Of a stretch of DNA of 12,513 nucleotides, positions 6,250 to 12,513 are shown one piece after another. The stretch is from Baffinella frigidus (taxonomy: Eukaryota; Cryptophyceae; Cryptomonadales; Baffinellaceae): contig MU646880.1 in NCBI GenBank assembly GCA_026770585.1, positions 158,210 through 170,722 on the forward strand, in the 5' to 3' direction. Position 1 is the stretch's first letter; every line of letters begins with the position of its first letter. Below the pieces are notes generated by a model. That model had not been told where the DNA came from, did not search any database, and worked only from the letters and a program-made list of their open reading frames with translations. The position numbers and the translations under genes were made by a program.

Positions 6250-6340
6250 CAACTTTTTACTTTACAAAAAAGGGCCTTTACACCCCCCACCAAAAAAAAA
6301 AACCTTCCTGTAAACACGAAATCAACGAAATCCCCTCCCC
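6250..6340. repeat. Direct repeat flanking a minisatellite block, left copy
   Basis: CAACTTTTTACTTTACAAAA, GGGCCTTTACACCCCCC and CACGAAATCAACGAAATCCC occur here and, in the same order, at 7406-7515. This copy has an extra A-run (6291-6302). Confidence 0.9.
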
Positions 6341-7100
6341 TGACTCGATGAGGCCATGCCGAGAGCTCAGGGTTGGTGGCGCCACAGAAGTCACGACGTC
6401 GCTCCACATGTCTCATCCCACGCCTGCGCCCTGCCTGCAACCAGCCTGCTCAACCCCCCGCGCTGCCTCTGTGATACCCCCAAAAGGATTGGCGCTGCAA
6501 CCAACCTCAACAGGAGACCAAATTGGTGCGTTCCCCTCCCCACACGCGCTCGCACATGAAGAAGACATGCTCAGCCAGCGGAAAGGTGCGTGCGCCCTCC
6601 CCGCACGCACTCCCAGGCGTGGGGTGCCTGCACAGCAGAAGCGCCATCTCGTGTCGGCCATATGGAACCCGTCAGGGACTGGCTGGACAGCCTCGGGCTC
6701 CGTCACCTTGCTGGGCGCCGAGCAGGCAACGCTGCGGGGCTCCTACACGCGGGCGATTCTTCTTCATCCGCCCCATAGGGTCCATGCGCCCCCCTCCTCA
6801 ACCGCTGCCACCGCAGCGCATCTGCGCCCTCTCCTCACAACCTCACAATCACAGGGCGCCCGCACCCTCTCCTCACGCGCTGCCAAGCGCAGGGAGACTG
6901 CGCCATCTGTCCCCGCGCTGCTGGGCATGGGGCCTGTGCGCCCTCCCCCCAATGTGCTCCCAACCGCAGGGTGTGTGGGATCTCCCTTCACGCGCATCCA
7001 ACTGCAGGGCCTCTGCGCCTTCTCCGCAGGCGCGGCCGAGCGCAACAAGAAAACCACTCCACCATGGTGCGCTCCCCTCCCCTCACGCTCGCCCAAGAGG
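6341..7100. repeat. Degenerate GC-rich minisatellite (unit near 38 bp)
   Basis: Units resembling CGCAGGGC-TCTGCGCCCTC and then CCTCACGCGCT recur, most regularly at about 6821, 6857, 6898, 6933, 6971 and 7010. Open frames through it (up to 311 codons on the plus strand) are rich in Pro, Ser, Arg and His, lack a normal start and match no family I know, so I treat the block as non-coding repeat. Confidence 0.65.
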
Positions 7101-7179
7101 ATATCACGGATATCGCATCCGTGATATCGCATATCACGGATATCGGATCTCAGGGATATCCGTAGATATCCCTGAGATC
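7101..7179. repeat. Nested palindromes (ATATCACGGAT arms and GATCTCAGGGATATC hairpin)
   Basis: ATATCACGGAT (7101-7111), its reverse complement (7117-7127) and the first form again (7131-7141) lie in a row. Next, GATCTCAGGGATATC (7146-7160) faces its exact reverse complement (7165-7179) over a CGTA loop. Confidence 0.95.
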
Positions 7180-7251
7180 TGTCCGCCCTTTCTTCACGCG
7201 GTCTTCACAGCAAAGTGCGCCCCCCCCCGCCCCGCCCCCCCCCTCCCCAGG

Positions 7252-7405
7252 GCAAGGTGCGTTCCGCCCTTTCTTCATCCGCACTTCAGAGCAAGGTGCG
7301 CGCGCCCTCTCTCACCCCCCCCTCCCCAGGGCAAGGTGCGTTCCGCCCTTTCTTCATCCGCACTTCAGAGCAAGGTGCGCGCGCCCTCTCTCCTCCCCCC
7401 CTCCC
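7252..7405. repeat. 79-bp tandem duplication
   Basis: GCAAGGTGCGTTCCGCCCTT begins at 7252 and at 7331, with nearly identical sequence through GTGCGCGCGCCCTCTCTC. The preceding C-rich stretch (7211-7250) is a decayed third unit. Confidence 0.93.
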
Positions 7406-7515
7406 CAACTTTTTACTTTACAAAAAGGGGCCTTTACACCCCCCCCACCTTCCTGTAAAACCTAAAGGACCTAAAGGATGTTTAATAAACACGAAATCAA
7501 CGAAATCCCCTCCCC
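7406..7515. repeat. Direct repeat flanking a minisatellite block, right copy with 26-bp insertion
   Basis: Same as 6250-6340 but with ACCTAAAGGACCTAAAGGAT and six more bases inserted (7460-7485), bounded by TAAA on both sides (7456-7459, 7486-7489). Confidence 0.88.
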
Positions 7516-7545
7516 TTCCCCTTCCCACCCAACTCCCCAAACCAG

Positions 7546-7653
7546 GCGTGGCCGGACGAGTCGACGGCATCGCCGCTCCCGTCCTACGCGCCGCCCCACG
7601 CGCCGCTCTACGCCCCCGGGGGCGCGACGGACGGGTCCCCGTGCCTCATCCAG
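7546..7653 (+). CDS. Candidate internal exon, unknown product
   Basis: A strong pyrimidine tract (7508-7540) ends in CCAAACCAG, a textbook 3' splice site. After it, 36 codons read AWPDESTASPLPSYAPPHAP and LYAPGGATDGSPCLIQ with mostly G or C in third positions. The frame stays open to a TAG at 7741. The end at 7653 is arbitrary: no clear GT donor follows at once, and CAGGCGTGG occurs at both ends of the segment. I do not recognise the protein. A Pro/Tyr/Ala-rich stretch of this kind could also be GC-rich non-coding DNA, so confidence is low. Confidence 0.3.
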
Positions 7654-7743
7654 GCGTGGATTGGGGCATGGATCTGCACCGCCTGGGCCCTTCCTTGCTC
7701 CGGCGGTTGGTTCGTACCCTCACTTCTAGGAAGCTCGTCCTAG

Positions 7744-7902
7744 CGGGCGAGACGTTCTAGTGGATGATCCACCTTAGGGGTGGTGATGGGCGTTAGAGCC
7801 CTGCGTCTCGGCCTATCTCTCCTACTGGCGTACAGCGGTCGTGTTTGTCAATTTATTAAACCTCGCTTTTCCCCCTTTAGGACCTTAGGCCCCTTTTACG
7901 CT
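7744..7902. other. Spacer without recognised features
   Basis: No frame, repeat or motif that I can support was seen here. Confidence 0.5.
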
Positions 7903-7996
7903 TTCTCTGCTGAAAAAAAACAACGATCCCTTTATGGAACGGCGTGTCGTTGGGCTATGTTGGGCGAAATTAAAACCTAAAGGACCTAAAGGACCT
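7903..7996 (+). repeat. Dispersed repeat family with CCTAAAGGA tail, copy 1
   Basis: It contains ATGGAACGGCGTGTCGTTGG, GCTATGTTGGGCGAAATT and three CCTAAAGGA tail units. Relatives are at 9722-9806 (minus) and 9930-10010 (plus). Confidence 0.85.
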
Positions 7997-8159
7997 ATTA
8001 ACGACCCTGTTGCATAGGGCGGCCTAATTCCGAGCCCGAATTAATCGAGCTGCGCAGCCACCGAATGGTCCAATTCTAAACGAAACCGGTTCTAAGGACC
8101 TAAAGGGCAAAGTGGTTTTTGCGCGGCGAAAATGGGCGCAACGAGGGGGTTGTGCACGT

Positions 8160-8304
8160 TTGAGGATACCCTTCAGCCGGTCCTGCTGCGATCCTCTGTA
8201 CAGGGGGGCCTGGATGTGATCCGAAAGGAAGCATGGCCTTTCTACAGAACAAGTTTCGGTGTCCGCCTATGTTGGGAGCTCGAAGAACCTAAAGGACTCA
8301 AAAG
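8160..8304 (+). repeat. Dispersed repeat family 2, copy 1
   Basis: TTGAGGATACC, GCGATCCTCTG, GATCCGAAAGGAAGCATGGC and AACAAGTTTCGGTGTCCGCC are shared in order with 10842-10986. The 3' part (CTATGTTGGGA...CCTAAAGGAC) also resembles the CCTAAAGGA-tail family, so the two are probably related. Confidence 0.88.
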
Positions 8305-9110
8305 ACTCGTGGCGGCCAAAAGTTGCGCTGCAGATGTGGGCTCGAGACCCCTGACCACTGTTTACCCGCACAATTAGGCAGCCAGGAGTTCGTCCCTTGC
8401 CTCCAGTGAGCACCAAGCGCGAGATTTCAGGGCTGCATTCGTCAGTTGCCCCGACACTGTGCCAGCAAAGCTCGCAGGAGCGAGATCGGGGCCCGCGCAA
8501 AATTGCGCCGCACTCCCCGCGTGGTTGCCAAGGTGTGAACCGAAGGAAAATGCGCTGCCCCCCGAGTGCGCTGAGAACGGGTGCGGGGAGTGATCGTTTC
8601 GACTCGGTGATCGGATGGAGGTGCTGACCTCAAGGGAAATTGACAACCGGAGCTGCTCTCTGGCCATGCCGTATTACTCGCAATCTCATCCCGCCAGGTA
8701 CTTATCTGTTTATTCATATTCTGTCTGAAATGGCCAAATTGGCAACTTCTGGCAACATTTGACGCCAAAAGTATGCGTTTCGAGCAATTAGATTAAATAC
8801 CTGGCGTGATGGAATCTTGCTCTTGCAACCAGGGGATATTGTAGGATTCAGCTTGGCTTGGTCGGCAAATTCGAGAAAATGAAGTTTTATGCAATCTTAT
8901 GTATGAGATTAATGACAAGATAGCACCCCCCACCCATAAGATAAAACAAAATGGCGCATTTTTGTCAGATTTCCGCCCGACCCGACACTGGAAAAATCCA
9001 AGCCAACCCGAATTCTACAAAAGACTGGGGTCGCTCAAAACATCCCCAGCTTCTGAGCAGGGATTCCCTCCGGATCTGCTCCAATAGGCGTTTTGACCAT
9101 TTTCGCAACC
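8305..9110. other. Unassigned stretch, no gene supported
   Basis: The first part is GC-rich with several overlapping open frames on both strands and no recognisable motif. From about 8700 the base content shifts to AT-rich. No repeat found elsewhere in the window was seen, apart from TTTTGACCATTTT(C/G)GCAAC at 9091-9109, which recurs at 9350-9368. Confidence 0.5.
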
Positions 9111-9112
9111 AT

Positions 9113-9162
9113 GGCCTTTGATGTGAGTGTAATACAAAGCACCAAAGCACCAAAGCACCAAG
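9113..9162. repeat. AAAGCACC tandem and dispersed inverted copy
   Basis: GGCCTTTGATGT and GTAATACAAAGCACC are followed by three AAAGCACC units. The reverse complement of 10785-10832 carries the same order. Confidence 0.75.
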
Positions 9163-9169
9163 CTCAAGT

Positions 9170-9228
9170 AGGCTCAAAGTACTGACAGGAAGAAAAGTGT
9201 ATTTGGGCTCTTTTCCGCTCAAAAGTTG
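9170..9228. repeat. Dispersed direct repeat (AAAGTACTGACAG), copy 1
   Basis: AAAGTACTGACAG, TTGGGCTCT and CTCAAAAGTTG recur in order at 9566-9624. Confidence 0.8.
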
Positions 9229-9565
9229 CCCCCCCCGGGTCCGCGCTGGGCACCCCCGTGGCACACCAGCAAAAGTTCATCTTGAAAAATAACTGAGTCA
9301 TTTCCCAAAATGAAAGTCCATTCCAGAAGGGCATACGAATCGCTCAAAATTTTGACCATTTTGGCAACTAAGCTCCAACAGGTAATCCACCTAAGATCGG
9401 ACGAGGAGCAATCGCAAAGGTCAATTTCTCGGATTTCAGAGGGAATACATTTCAGAGGGAATACATGAATACCCGTCAAAAGTGAATCGAAAGTCCCTCA
9501 GAGAGACTTTACTGGAGCCATTTCTTTTTACAATTTTCCCGCATAACATCTAGGGTGGTTATCTG

Positions 9566-9624
9566 TGGCTGAAAGTACTGACAGTAAGAGAAGTCTACTT
9601 GGGCTCTCCCCCCCTCAAAAGTTG
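9566..9624. repeat. Dispersed direct repeat (AAAGTACTGACAG), copy 2
   Basis: Second copy of the repeat at 9170-9228. The DNA between the two is unassigned. Confidence 0.8.
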
Positions 9625-9721
9625 ACGGACTTGTACCGCAAAGCCAGCATGCCAACTCAAGAATAGTCAGGGAACCCGTGTGAGACACCGCTTGGAAGGA
9701 AAGGGGCCGCAGAGGCCAAGG

Positions 9722-9806
9722 CCCTTTAGGTCCTTTAGGTTTGAATTTCTCCCAACATACGCCAACGACACTGCCGTTCCGTAGAAGGGATCTGCAGAGA
9801 AAGCAT
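9722..9806 (-). repeat. CCTAAAGGA-tail family, copy 2 (inverted)
   Basis: On the minus strand it reads TGCTTTCTCTGCAGATCCC, TTCTACGGAACGGCAGTGTC, TATGTTGGGAGAAATTC and CCTAAAGGACCTAAAGGG. With copy 3 it forms an inverted repeat of about 80 bp arms around a spacer of about 123 bp. Confidence 0.88.
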
Positions 9807-9929
9807 TCCCCGACGCCAAGCGAGATCGAAGATACCTTCATTATCAGTCAACCACCGAGGCTCGTCACCTGTCCGACCGAAGCTCACACCGTGTGAGGCA
9901 GAGATGAGAACCCCACCGTGTGTGGAGGA

Positions 9930-10010
9930 TGCTTTTTTGCAGATATTTTCTACGGAAAGGCGTGTCGTTGGGCCATGTTGGGAGAAATCAAAACCTAAAG
10001 GACCTAAAAG
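9930..10010 (+). repeat. CCTAAAGGA-tail family, copy 3
   Basis: It reads TGCTTTTTTGCAGATATTTT, CTACGGAAAGGCGTGTCG, CCATGTTGGGAGAAATC and then CCTAAAGGACCTAAAAG. Confidence 0.88.
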
Positions 10011-10036
10011 AGGCTGCCTGCGCCTCTGGGAACGAG

Positions 10037-10160
10037 CCACGCCAGAGGGCTCGAAACATCCACTTTTGACATCTTTCAGTGGAGATACCCCGAATATCTA
10101 AGTCAACGACGCCAGATCTGGCGTGGATAAGGCGTCGGTTTCCCTCGAGCTCTCTGGCGT
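10037..10160 (+). mobile_element. CCACGCCAGAGG MITE family, copy 4
   Basis: The element runs from CCACGCCAGAGGGCTCGAAA to CGAGCTCTCTGGCGT. The inner landmarks TTTTGACATCTTTCAG and GTCAACGACGCCAGATCTGG are intact. It lies just downstream of a CCTAAAGGA tail. Confidence 0.88.
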
Positions 10161-10185
10161 TGAAAGCTGTGTTTCCGATGTCCGC

Positions 10186-10307
10186 TACAGGGGCACCTCG
10201 CTCGTAAGAAAACGCCACCCCCCTAGGACTGTCATAGGGCCCTAGGCATGGTCCTACTGTAGGGTCCTAGGGGAGAGGCGGTTTCTTATGCGCAAGGTAC
10301 CCCTGTA
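10186..10307. mobile_element. TACAGGGG MITE family, copy a
   Basis: The ends TACAGGGGCACCTCGCTCGT and GGTACCCCTGTA are inverted repeats that extend through AAGAAA/TTTCTTATG. The core has CCCTAGGACTGTCATAGGGC and CCTACTGTAGGGTCCTAGG. 122 bp, non-coding. Confidence 0.9.
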
Positions 10308-10471
10308 CAGGGGTTACTCGGATTCAAGGACACGACAAAGCACCCCATTTTGGGCCGAGTTTCCGTTACCTTGTCCGTAGGAACCCCCCTATGTCCCTAC
10401 GGGTTTCCTACCGTATGGTCCTAGGTCTTATCGCTTAGGGGGTATTCGAAATCCCTTCGAAGTCCGGAGCA

Positions 10472-10592
10472 TACAGGGGTACCTCGCTCACAAGAAACCG
10501 CCCCCTCCTAGGACCCTACAGTAGGCCTATGCCTAGCTAGGGATAGTGGTCCTGGGGGGGGGGCGGTCTCTTATGAGTGAGGCGCCCCTGTA
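10472..10592. mobile_element. TACAGGGG MITE family, copy b
   Basis: The ends are TACAGGGGTACCTCGCTCAC and GTGAGGCGCCCCTGTA, with the core CCTAGGACCCTACAGTAGGC. 121 bp. Confidence 0.9.
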
Positions 10593-10606
10593 TGGCCTAG
10601 GAGCAT

Positions 10607-10704
10607 CCCTTAAGTGGCCAGTAGGCCCATACGCCCTACCGTAGGCCCTAGGACCTGCCTTGGACCTGGCGTGGGTCTTTTAAGACCCCCTGGCCACTTA
10701 AGGG
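10607..10704. mobile_element. Short element with CCCTTAAGTGGCCAG inverted repeats
   Basis: The 15-bp ends (10607-10621, 10690-10704) are exact reverse complements. The interior again holds CCTACCGTAGGCCCTAGG. Only one copy is seen. Confidence 0.75.
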
Positions 10705-10841
10705 GTAGGACCACCCTGGGGGCGGTACCTGTCCGTATTTCCGAGTCTCTCCCTGTGAGGACCATTTCGGGACGAGCCCGCCTCTTCGGTACTTTGGTGC
10801 TTTGTATTACAGTTACATCGAAGGCCACGCCCACCTCACTC

Positions 10842-10986
10842 TTGAGGATACCATTTAGCCGGTTTCTGCCGCGATCCTCTGCACCGGGGGGCCTGAATGC
10901 GATCCGAAAGGAAGCATGGCTTTTCTGCAGAACAAGTTTCGGTGTCCGCCTATGTTGGGATCTCGAAAACCTCAAGGACCTAACGG
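10842..10986 (+). repeat. Dispersed repeat family 2, copy 2
   Basis: Second copy of the 8160-8304 repeat, with many small differences and no conserved open frame, ending in CCTCAAGGACCTAACGG. Confidence 0.88.
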
Positions 10987-11248
10987 AGATGGGAACAAAT
11001 TACGGATGCGCTCCCCTCAGGCGGAGAACACAAGTCATTCATGCTGAAATCACGTGCAGCCTTAAATGAGACCTTTCCCCAGCACCCCGCATAGTCGATC
11101 TAATGGCCCGAGGCGGGCTCATCCCCGCCTCGCAAATAGCCTAAGCCTCACGCCTAAAGTCGTCATCCCAATGTCAACTCCCGAGGCGGGCTCATCCCGG
11201 GTCCGTCCTCACAACGTCACAGTGGCGACGCAGGTTGTCCTCGACGCA
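10987..11248. other. Unassigned stretch with a 9-bp stem
   Basis: No gene is supported. CGAGGCGGG (11109-11117) pairs with CCCGCCTCG (11124-11132), and GAGGCGGGCTCATCCC recurs at 11182-11197. Confidence 0.55.
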
Positions 11249-11305
11249 GGACAAGGCCCAATAACCCGCAAGGACAAAGCCCAATAACCCGCAAGGACAA
11301 GGCCC
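11249..11305. repeat. 23-bp tandem repeat, inverted array
   Basis: GGACAAGGCCCAATAACCCG and CAA occurs about 2.5 times. The reverse complement of the same unit forms the array at 11973-12031. Confidence 0.93.
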
Positions 11306-11365
11306 GACAGCCCTCCATCCGGCAGCTTGGTGAAGGGGTGCTGGAGTTTCGCGTGATCCTTGTGA

Positions 11366-11459
11366 CCTAAGTGAATGTACTTAAGGAGGCTTAAGTGAAT
11401 CTACGCCGACGTCCTCATAACCTTGCGTCCTTAGATGCCCTTAGAGCCTAGATACCCAC
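11366..11459. repeat. 94-bp direct repeat, copy 1
   Basis: CCTAAGTGAAT, GACGTCCTCATAACC and GTCCTTAGATGCCCTTAG to GATACCCAC recur at 11876-11970 with few changes. Confidence 0.88.
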
Positions 11460-11583
11460 ACGCGACCCATGTCCTCACAAGACGGTAGTACCGGGGGAAA
11501 TCGTCTTTGGATTTCCCGACAAACGGCGGCAGGTGGTCCCTGCTCGTCTCGTCTCGTGTGATCCTATGTCAGGAGCTTAGTGT

Positions 11584-11634
11584 ACAAGAACCCAGGGCTC
11601 ATAACCTGGCGCACAAGAACCCAGGGCTCATAAC
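11584..11634. repeat. 29-bp tandem duplication
   Basis: ACAAGAACCCAGGGCTCATA and AC occurs at 11584 and again at 11613. Confidence 0.95.
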
Positions 11635-11644
11635 TTCTGAACGC

Positions 11645-11765
11645 TACAGGGGTACCTCGCTCATAAGAAACCGCCTTCCCCTAGGGCCCTACAGTAGGCC
11701 TATGCCTAGGGCCCTATGGTGGTCCTATGGGGGGGGCAGTTTCTTATGAGCGAGGTACCCCTGTA
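11645..11765. mobile_element. TACAGGGG MITE family, copy c
   Basis: The ends TACAGGGGTACCTCGCTCAT and GCGAGGTACCCCTGTA are intact, with the core CCTACAGTAGGCCTATGCC. It lies 10 bp after the 29-bp duplication. Confidence 0.92.
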
Positions 11766-11875
11766 CAGGCCCCACGAGTCCCGAGGAGTCTCCTGTCTTT
11801 CGTTAGGTTTACTCCAACGGAAGGGCAGCCCTTAGAAGGGCCGTAGTTCCCAGTCAACTCTCTCTACTTAGAAGG

Positions 11876-11970
11876 CCTAAGTGAATCTACTTCGGAGGCC
11901 TAAGTGAATCTACGTTAGACGTCCTCATAACCTTTGCGTCCTTAGATGCCCTTAGCACCTAGATACCCAC
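11876..11970. repeat. 94-bp direct repeat, copy 2
   Basis: Second copy of 11366-11459. The two copies bracket a TACAGGGG element, and each lies beside an array of the 23-bp repeat. Confidence 0.88.
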
Positions 11971-11972
11971 AT

Positions 11973-12031
11973 TTGCGGGTTATTGGGCCTTGTCCTTGCG
12001 GGTTATTGGGCTTTGTCCTTGCGGGTTATTG
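11973..12031. repeat. 23-bp tandem repeat, forward array
   Basis: TTGCGGGTTATTGGGCCTTG and TCC occurs about 2.5 times. The last partial unit supplies the stop codon of the exon candidate at 12026-12088. Confidence 0.93.
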
Positions 12032-12088
12032 CTCCTTCTTGAGGATGACCTTGTCCGCCTTCTTGACCTTGAAGAGCACCGGCAGCGC
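12026..12088 (-). CDS. Candidate terminal exon, unknown product
   Basis: After an acceptor-like GGACGGCAG the minus strand reads ALPVLFKVKKADKVILKKEQ and stops at TAA. Third positions are nearly all G or C (CTG CCG GTG CTC TTC AAG GTC), matching the style of the threonine synthase exons and unlike the flanking repeats. The open frame goes on upstream (MYCERVCMKIPLVTWRGRQ), but base use changes there, so I favour a splice site at 12088. The Lys-rich tail gives no family I can name. The rest of the gene would lie to the right, beyond the TACAGGGG element and the purine tract. Confidence 0.42.
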   Translation of the reverse strand, partial: ALPVLFKVKKADKVILKKEQ

Positions 12089-12319
12089 CTGCCGTCCACG
12101 CCAGGTCACAAGTGGGATTTTCATACACACTCGTTCGCAATACATGTAGATGGCTATTCCTGGTACATTTTTTTTTAAAAAAAATTGTAGCGGCGGCAAA
12201 GAGCTCCGATTCCCAACACTTTTGGCGTGTTTTTCCCGGACAGACTAAACTTTACCTGAAGATCGTGTAGTAAAAATGAAATATTGACTTATGACCTGGC
12301 GTGGTTCGGGTTGAGAGTC

Positions 12320-12441
12320 TACAGGGGTACCTCGCTCATAAGAAACTGCCCCCCCCCTAGGACCCTACAGTAGGCCTATGCCTAGGGCCCTACGGTGGTG
12401 CTAGCTACGGGGTGGGCGTTTCTTATGAGCGAAGTACCCTA
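12320..12441. mobile_element. TACAGGGG MITE family, copy d (right end decayed)
   Basis: The left end TACAGGGGTACCTCGCTCAT is intact. The right end reads GAGCGAAGTACCCTA and lacks the final CCTGTA. The core CCTACAGTAGGCCTATGCC is kept. Confidence 0.88.
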
Positions 12442-12513
12442 GGAAGGAGGGAAGGGAGGGAGAGAGAGGGAGCGAGCGAGCGAGAGAGAGCAGGAGCGAA
12501 AGGGGGGGAGGGG
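12442..12513. repeat. Polypurine (GGGA/GCGA/GA)n tract
   Basis: Almost pure purine on the plus strand up to the window edge, including GAGCGAGCGAGC and GAGAGAGAG. On the minus strand it is a pyrimidine tract like those before exon 3. Confidence 0.92.

Noticed and set aside
5803-6252. Reading the minus-strand frame from 6252 as a complete 149-residue protein
   Set aside because: The first codon is TTG, not ATG, and the frame contains a strong donor at 6006 followed by the next true exon. Only 6139-6007 is kept as an exon.
6523-7458. Plus-strand open frame of 311 codons
   Set aside because: It runs through degenerate minisatellite, a palindrome and a tandem duplication, has repeated low-complexity content and no known domain. 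GC-rich repeats keep frames open by chance.
8374-8667. Overlapping minus- and plus-strand frames near 8400-8660
   Set aside because: No motif, no splice context and no preference for one frame; left as unassigned.
11469-11575. Short plus-strand frames around 11490-11545 (VFGFPDKRRQ) suggesting an exon
   Set aside because: A possible donor follows (CAG|GTGGTC), but no convincing acceptor, start or family match is present.
11641-11749. Frame reading RYRGTSLIRNR as a protein
   Set aside because: It is a translation of the TACAGGGG element's terminal repeat and core, not a gene.
11249-12031. 23-bp repeats as a CRISPR array
   Set aside because: The units are directly adjacent with no spacers, and the context is eukaryotic.

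Overview
This window looks like nuclear DNA from a repeat-rich microalga, not a prokaryote. It holds spliced exons with GT/GC-AG borders, long (CATA)n, (TG)n and (GA)n tracts, degenerate plant/algal-type telomere-like heptamers (TTTAGGG and variants), and several short inverted-repeat elements of the MITE type. The one firmly recognised gene encodes a threonine synthase. Its first visible exon reads as a signal peptide followed by a transit-like stretch, which suggests a plastid reached through the secretory route (secondary-plastid algae: cryptophyte, haptophyte or stramenopile type). The lineage is an inference and is not settled by this sequence.

Layout. On the minus strand, the 5' part of the threonine synthase gene runs from about 6139 down to 253 and leaves the window at the left. 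Four in-phase exons are seen: 6139-6007 (targeting region), 5669-5607 (FRSTRG...SFEE), 2281-2195 (AVFEGLAQDGGLLVP...) and 321-253 (DLSFPDLAYEIAVLYVGDEIPEE). The start codon and the PLP-binding core lie outside what can be assigned. The introns are 337, 3325 and 1873 bp. The last intron is built of heptamer-like minisatellite and carries four partial copies of the start of exon 4 and several copies of the end of exon 3. The middle intron carries copies of the start of exon 3, (GA)n tracts and at least six short inverted-repeat elements.

From 6250 to 7515 a direct repeat of about 90 bp flanks a degenerate GC-rich minisatellite and a nested palindrome. From 7516 to 12513 the DNA is mostly dispersed repeats: a family ending in CCTAAAGGAC units, a second related family, four copies of a 121-bp element with TACAGGGGTACCTCGC ends, and a 23-bp tandem repeat present in two opposite orientations. 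Two further exon candidates without a recognised product are at 7546-7653 (+) and 12088-12026 (-, with a stop codon).

No rRNA, tRNA, CRISPR array, bacterial operon or intact transposase was seen. The biologically interesting part is the stuttering of exon pieces with their splice sites inside the introns of a single metabolic gene.
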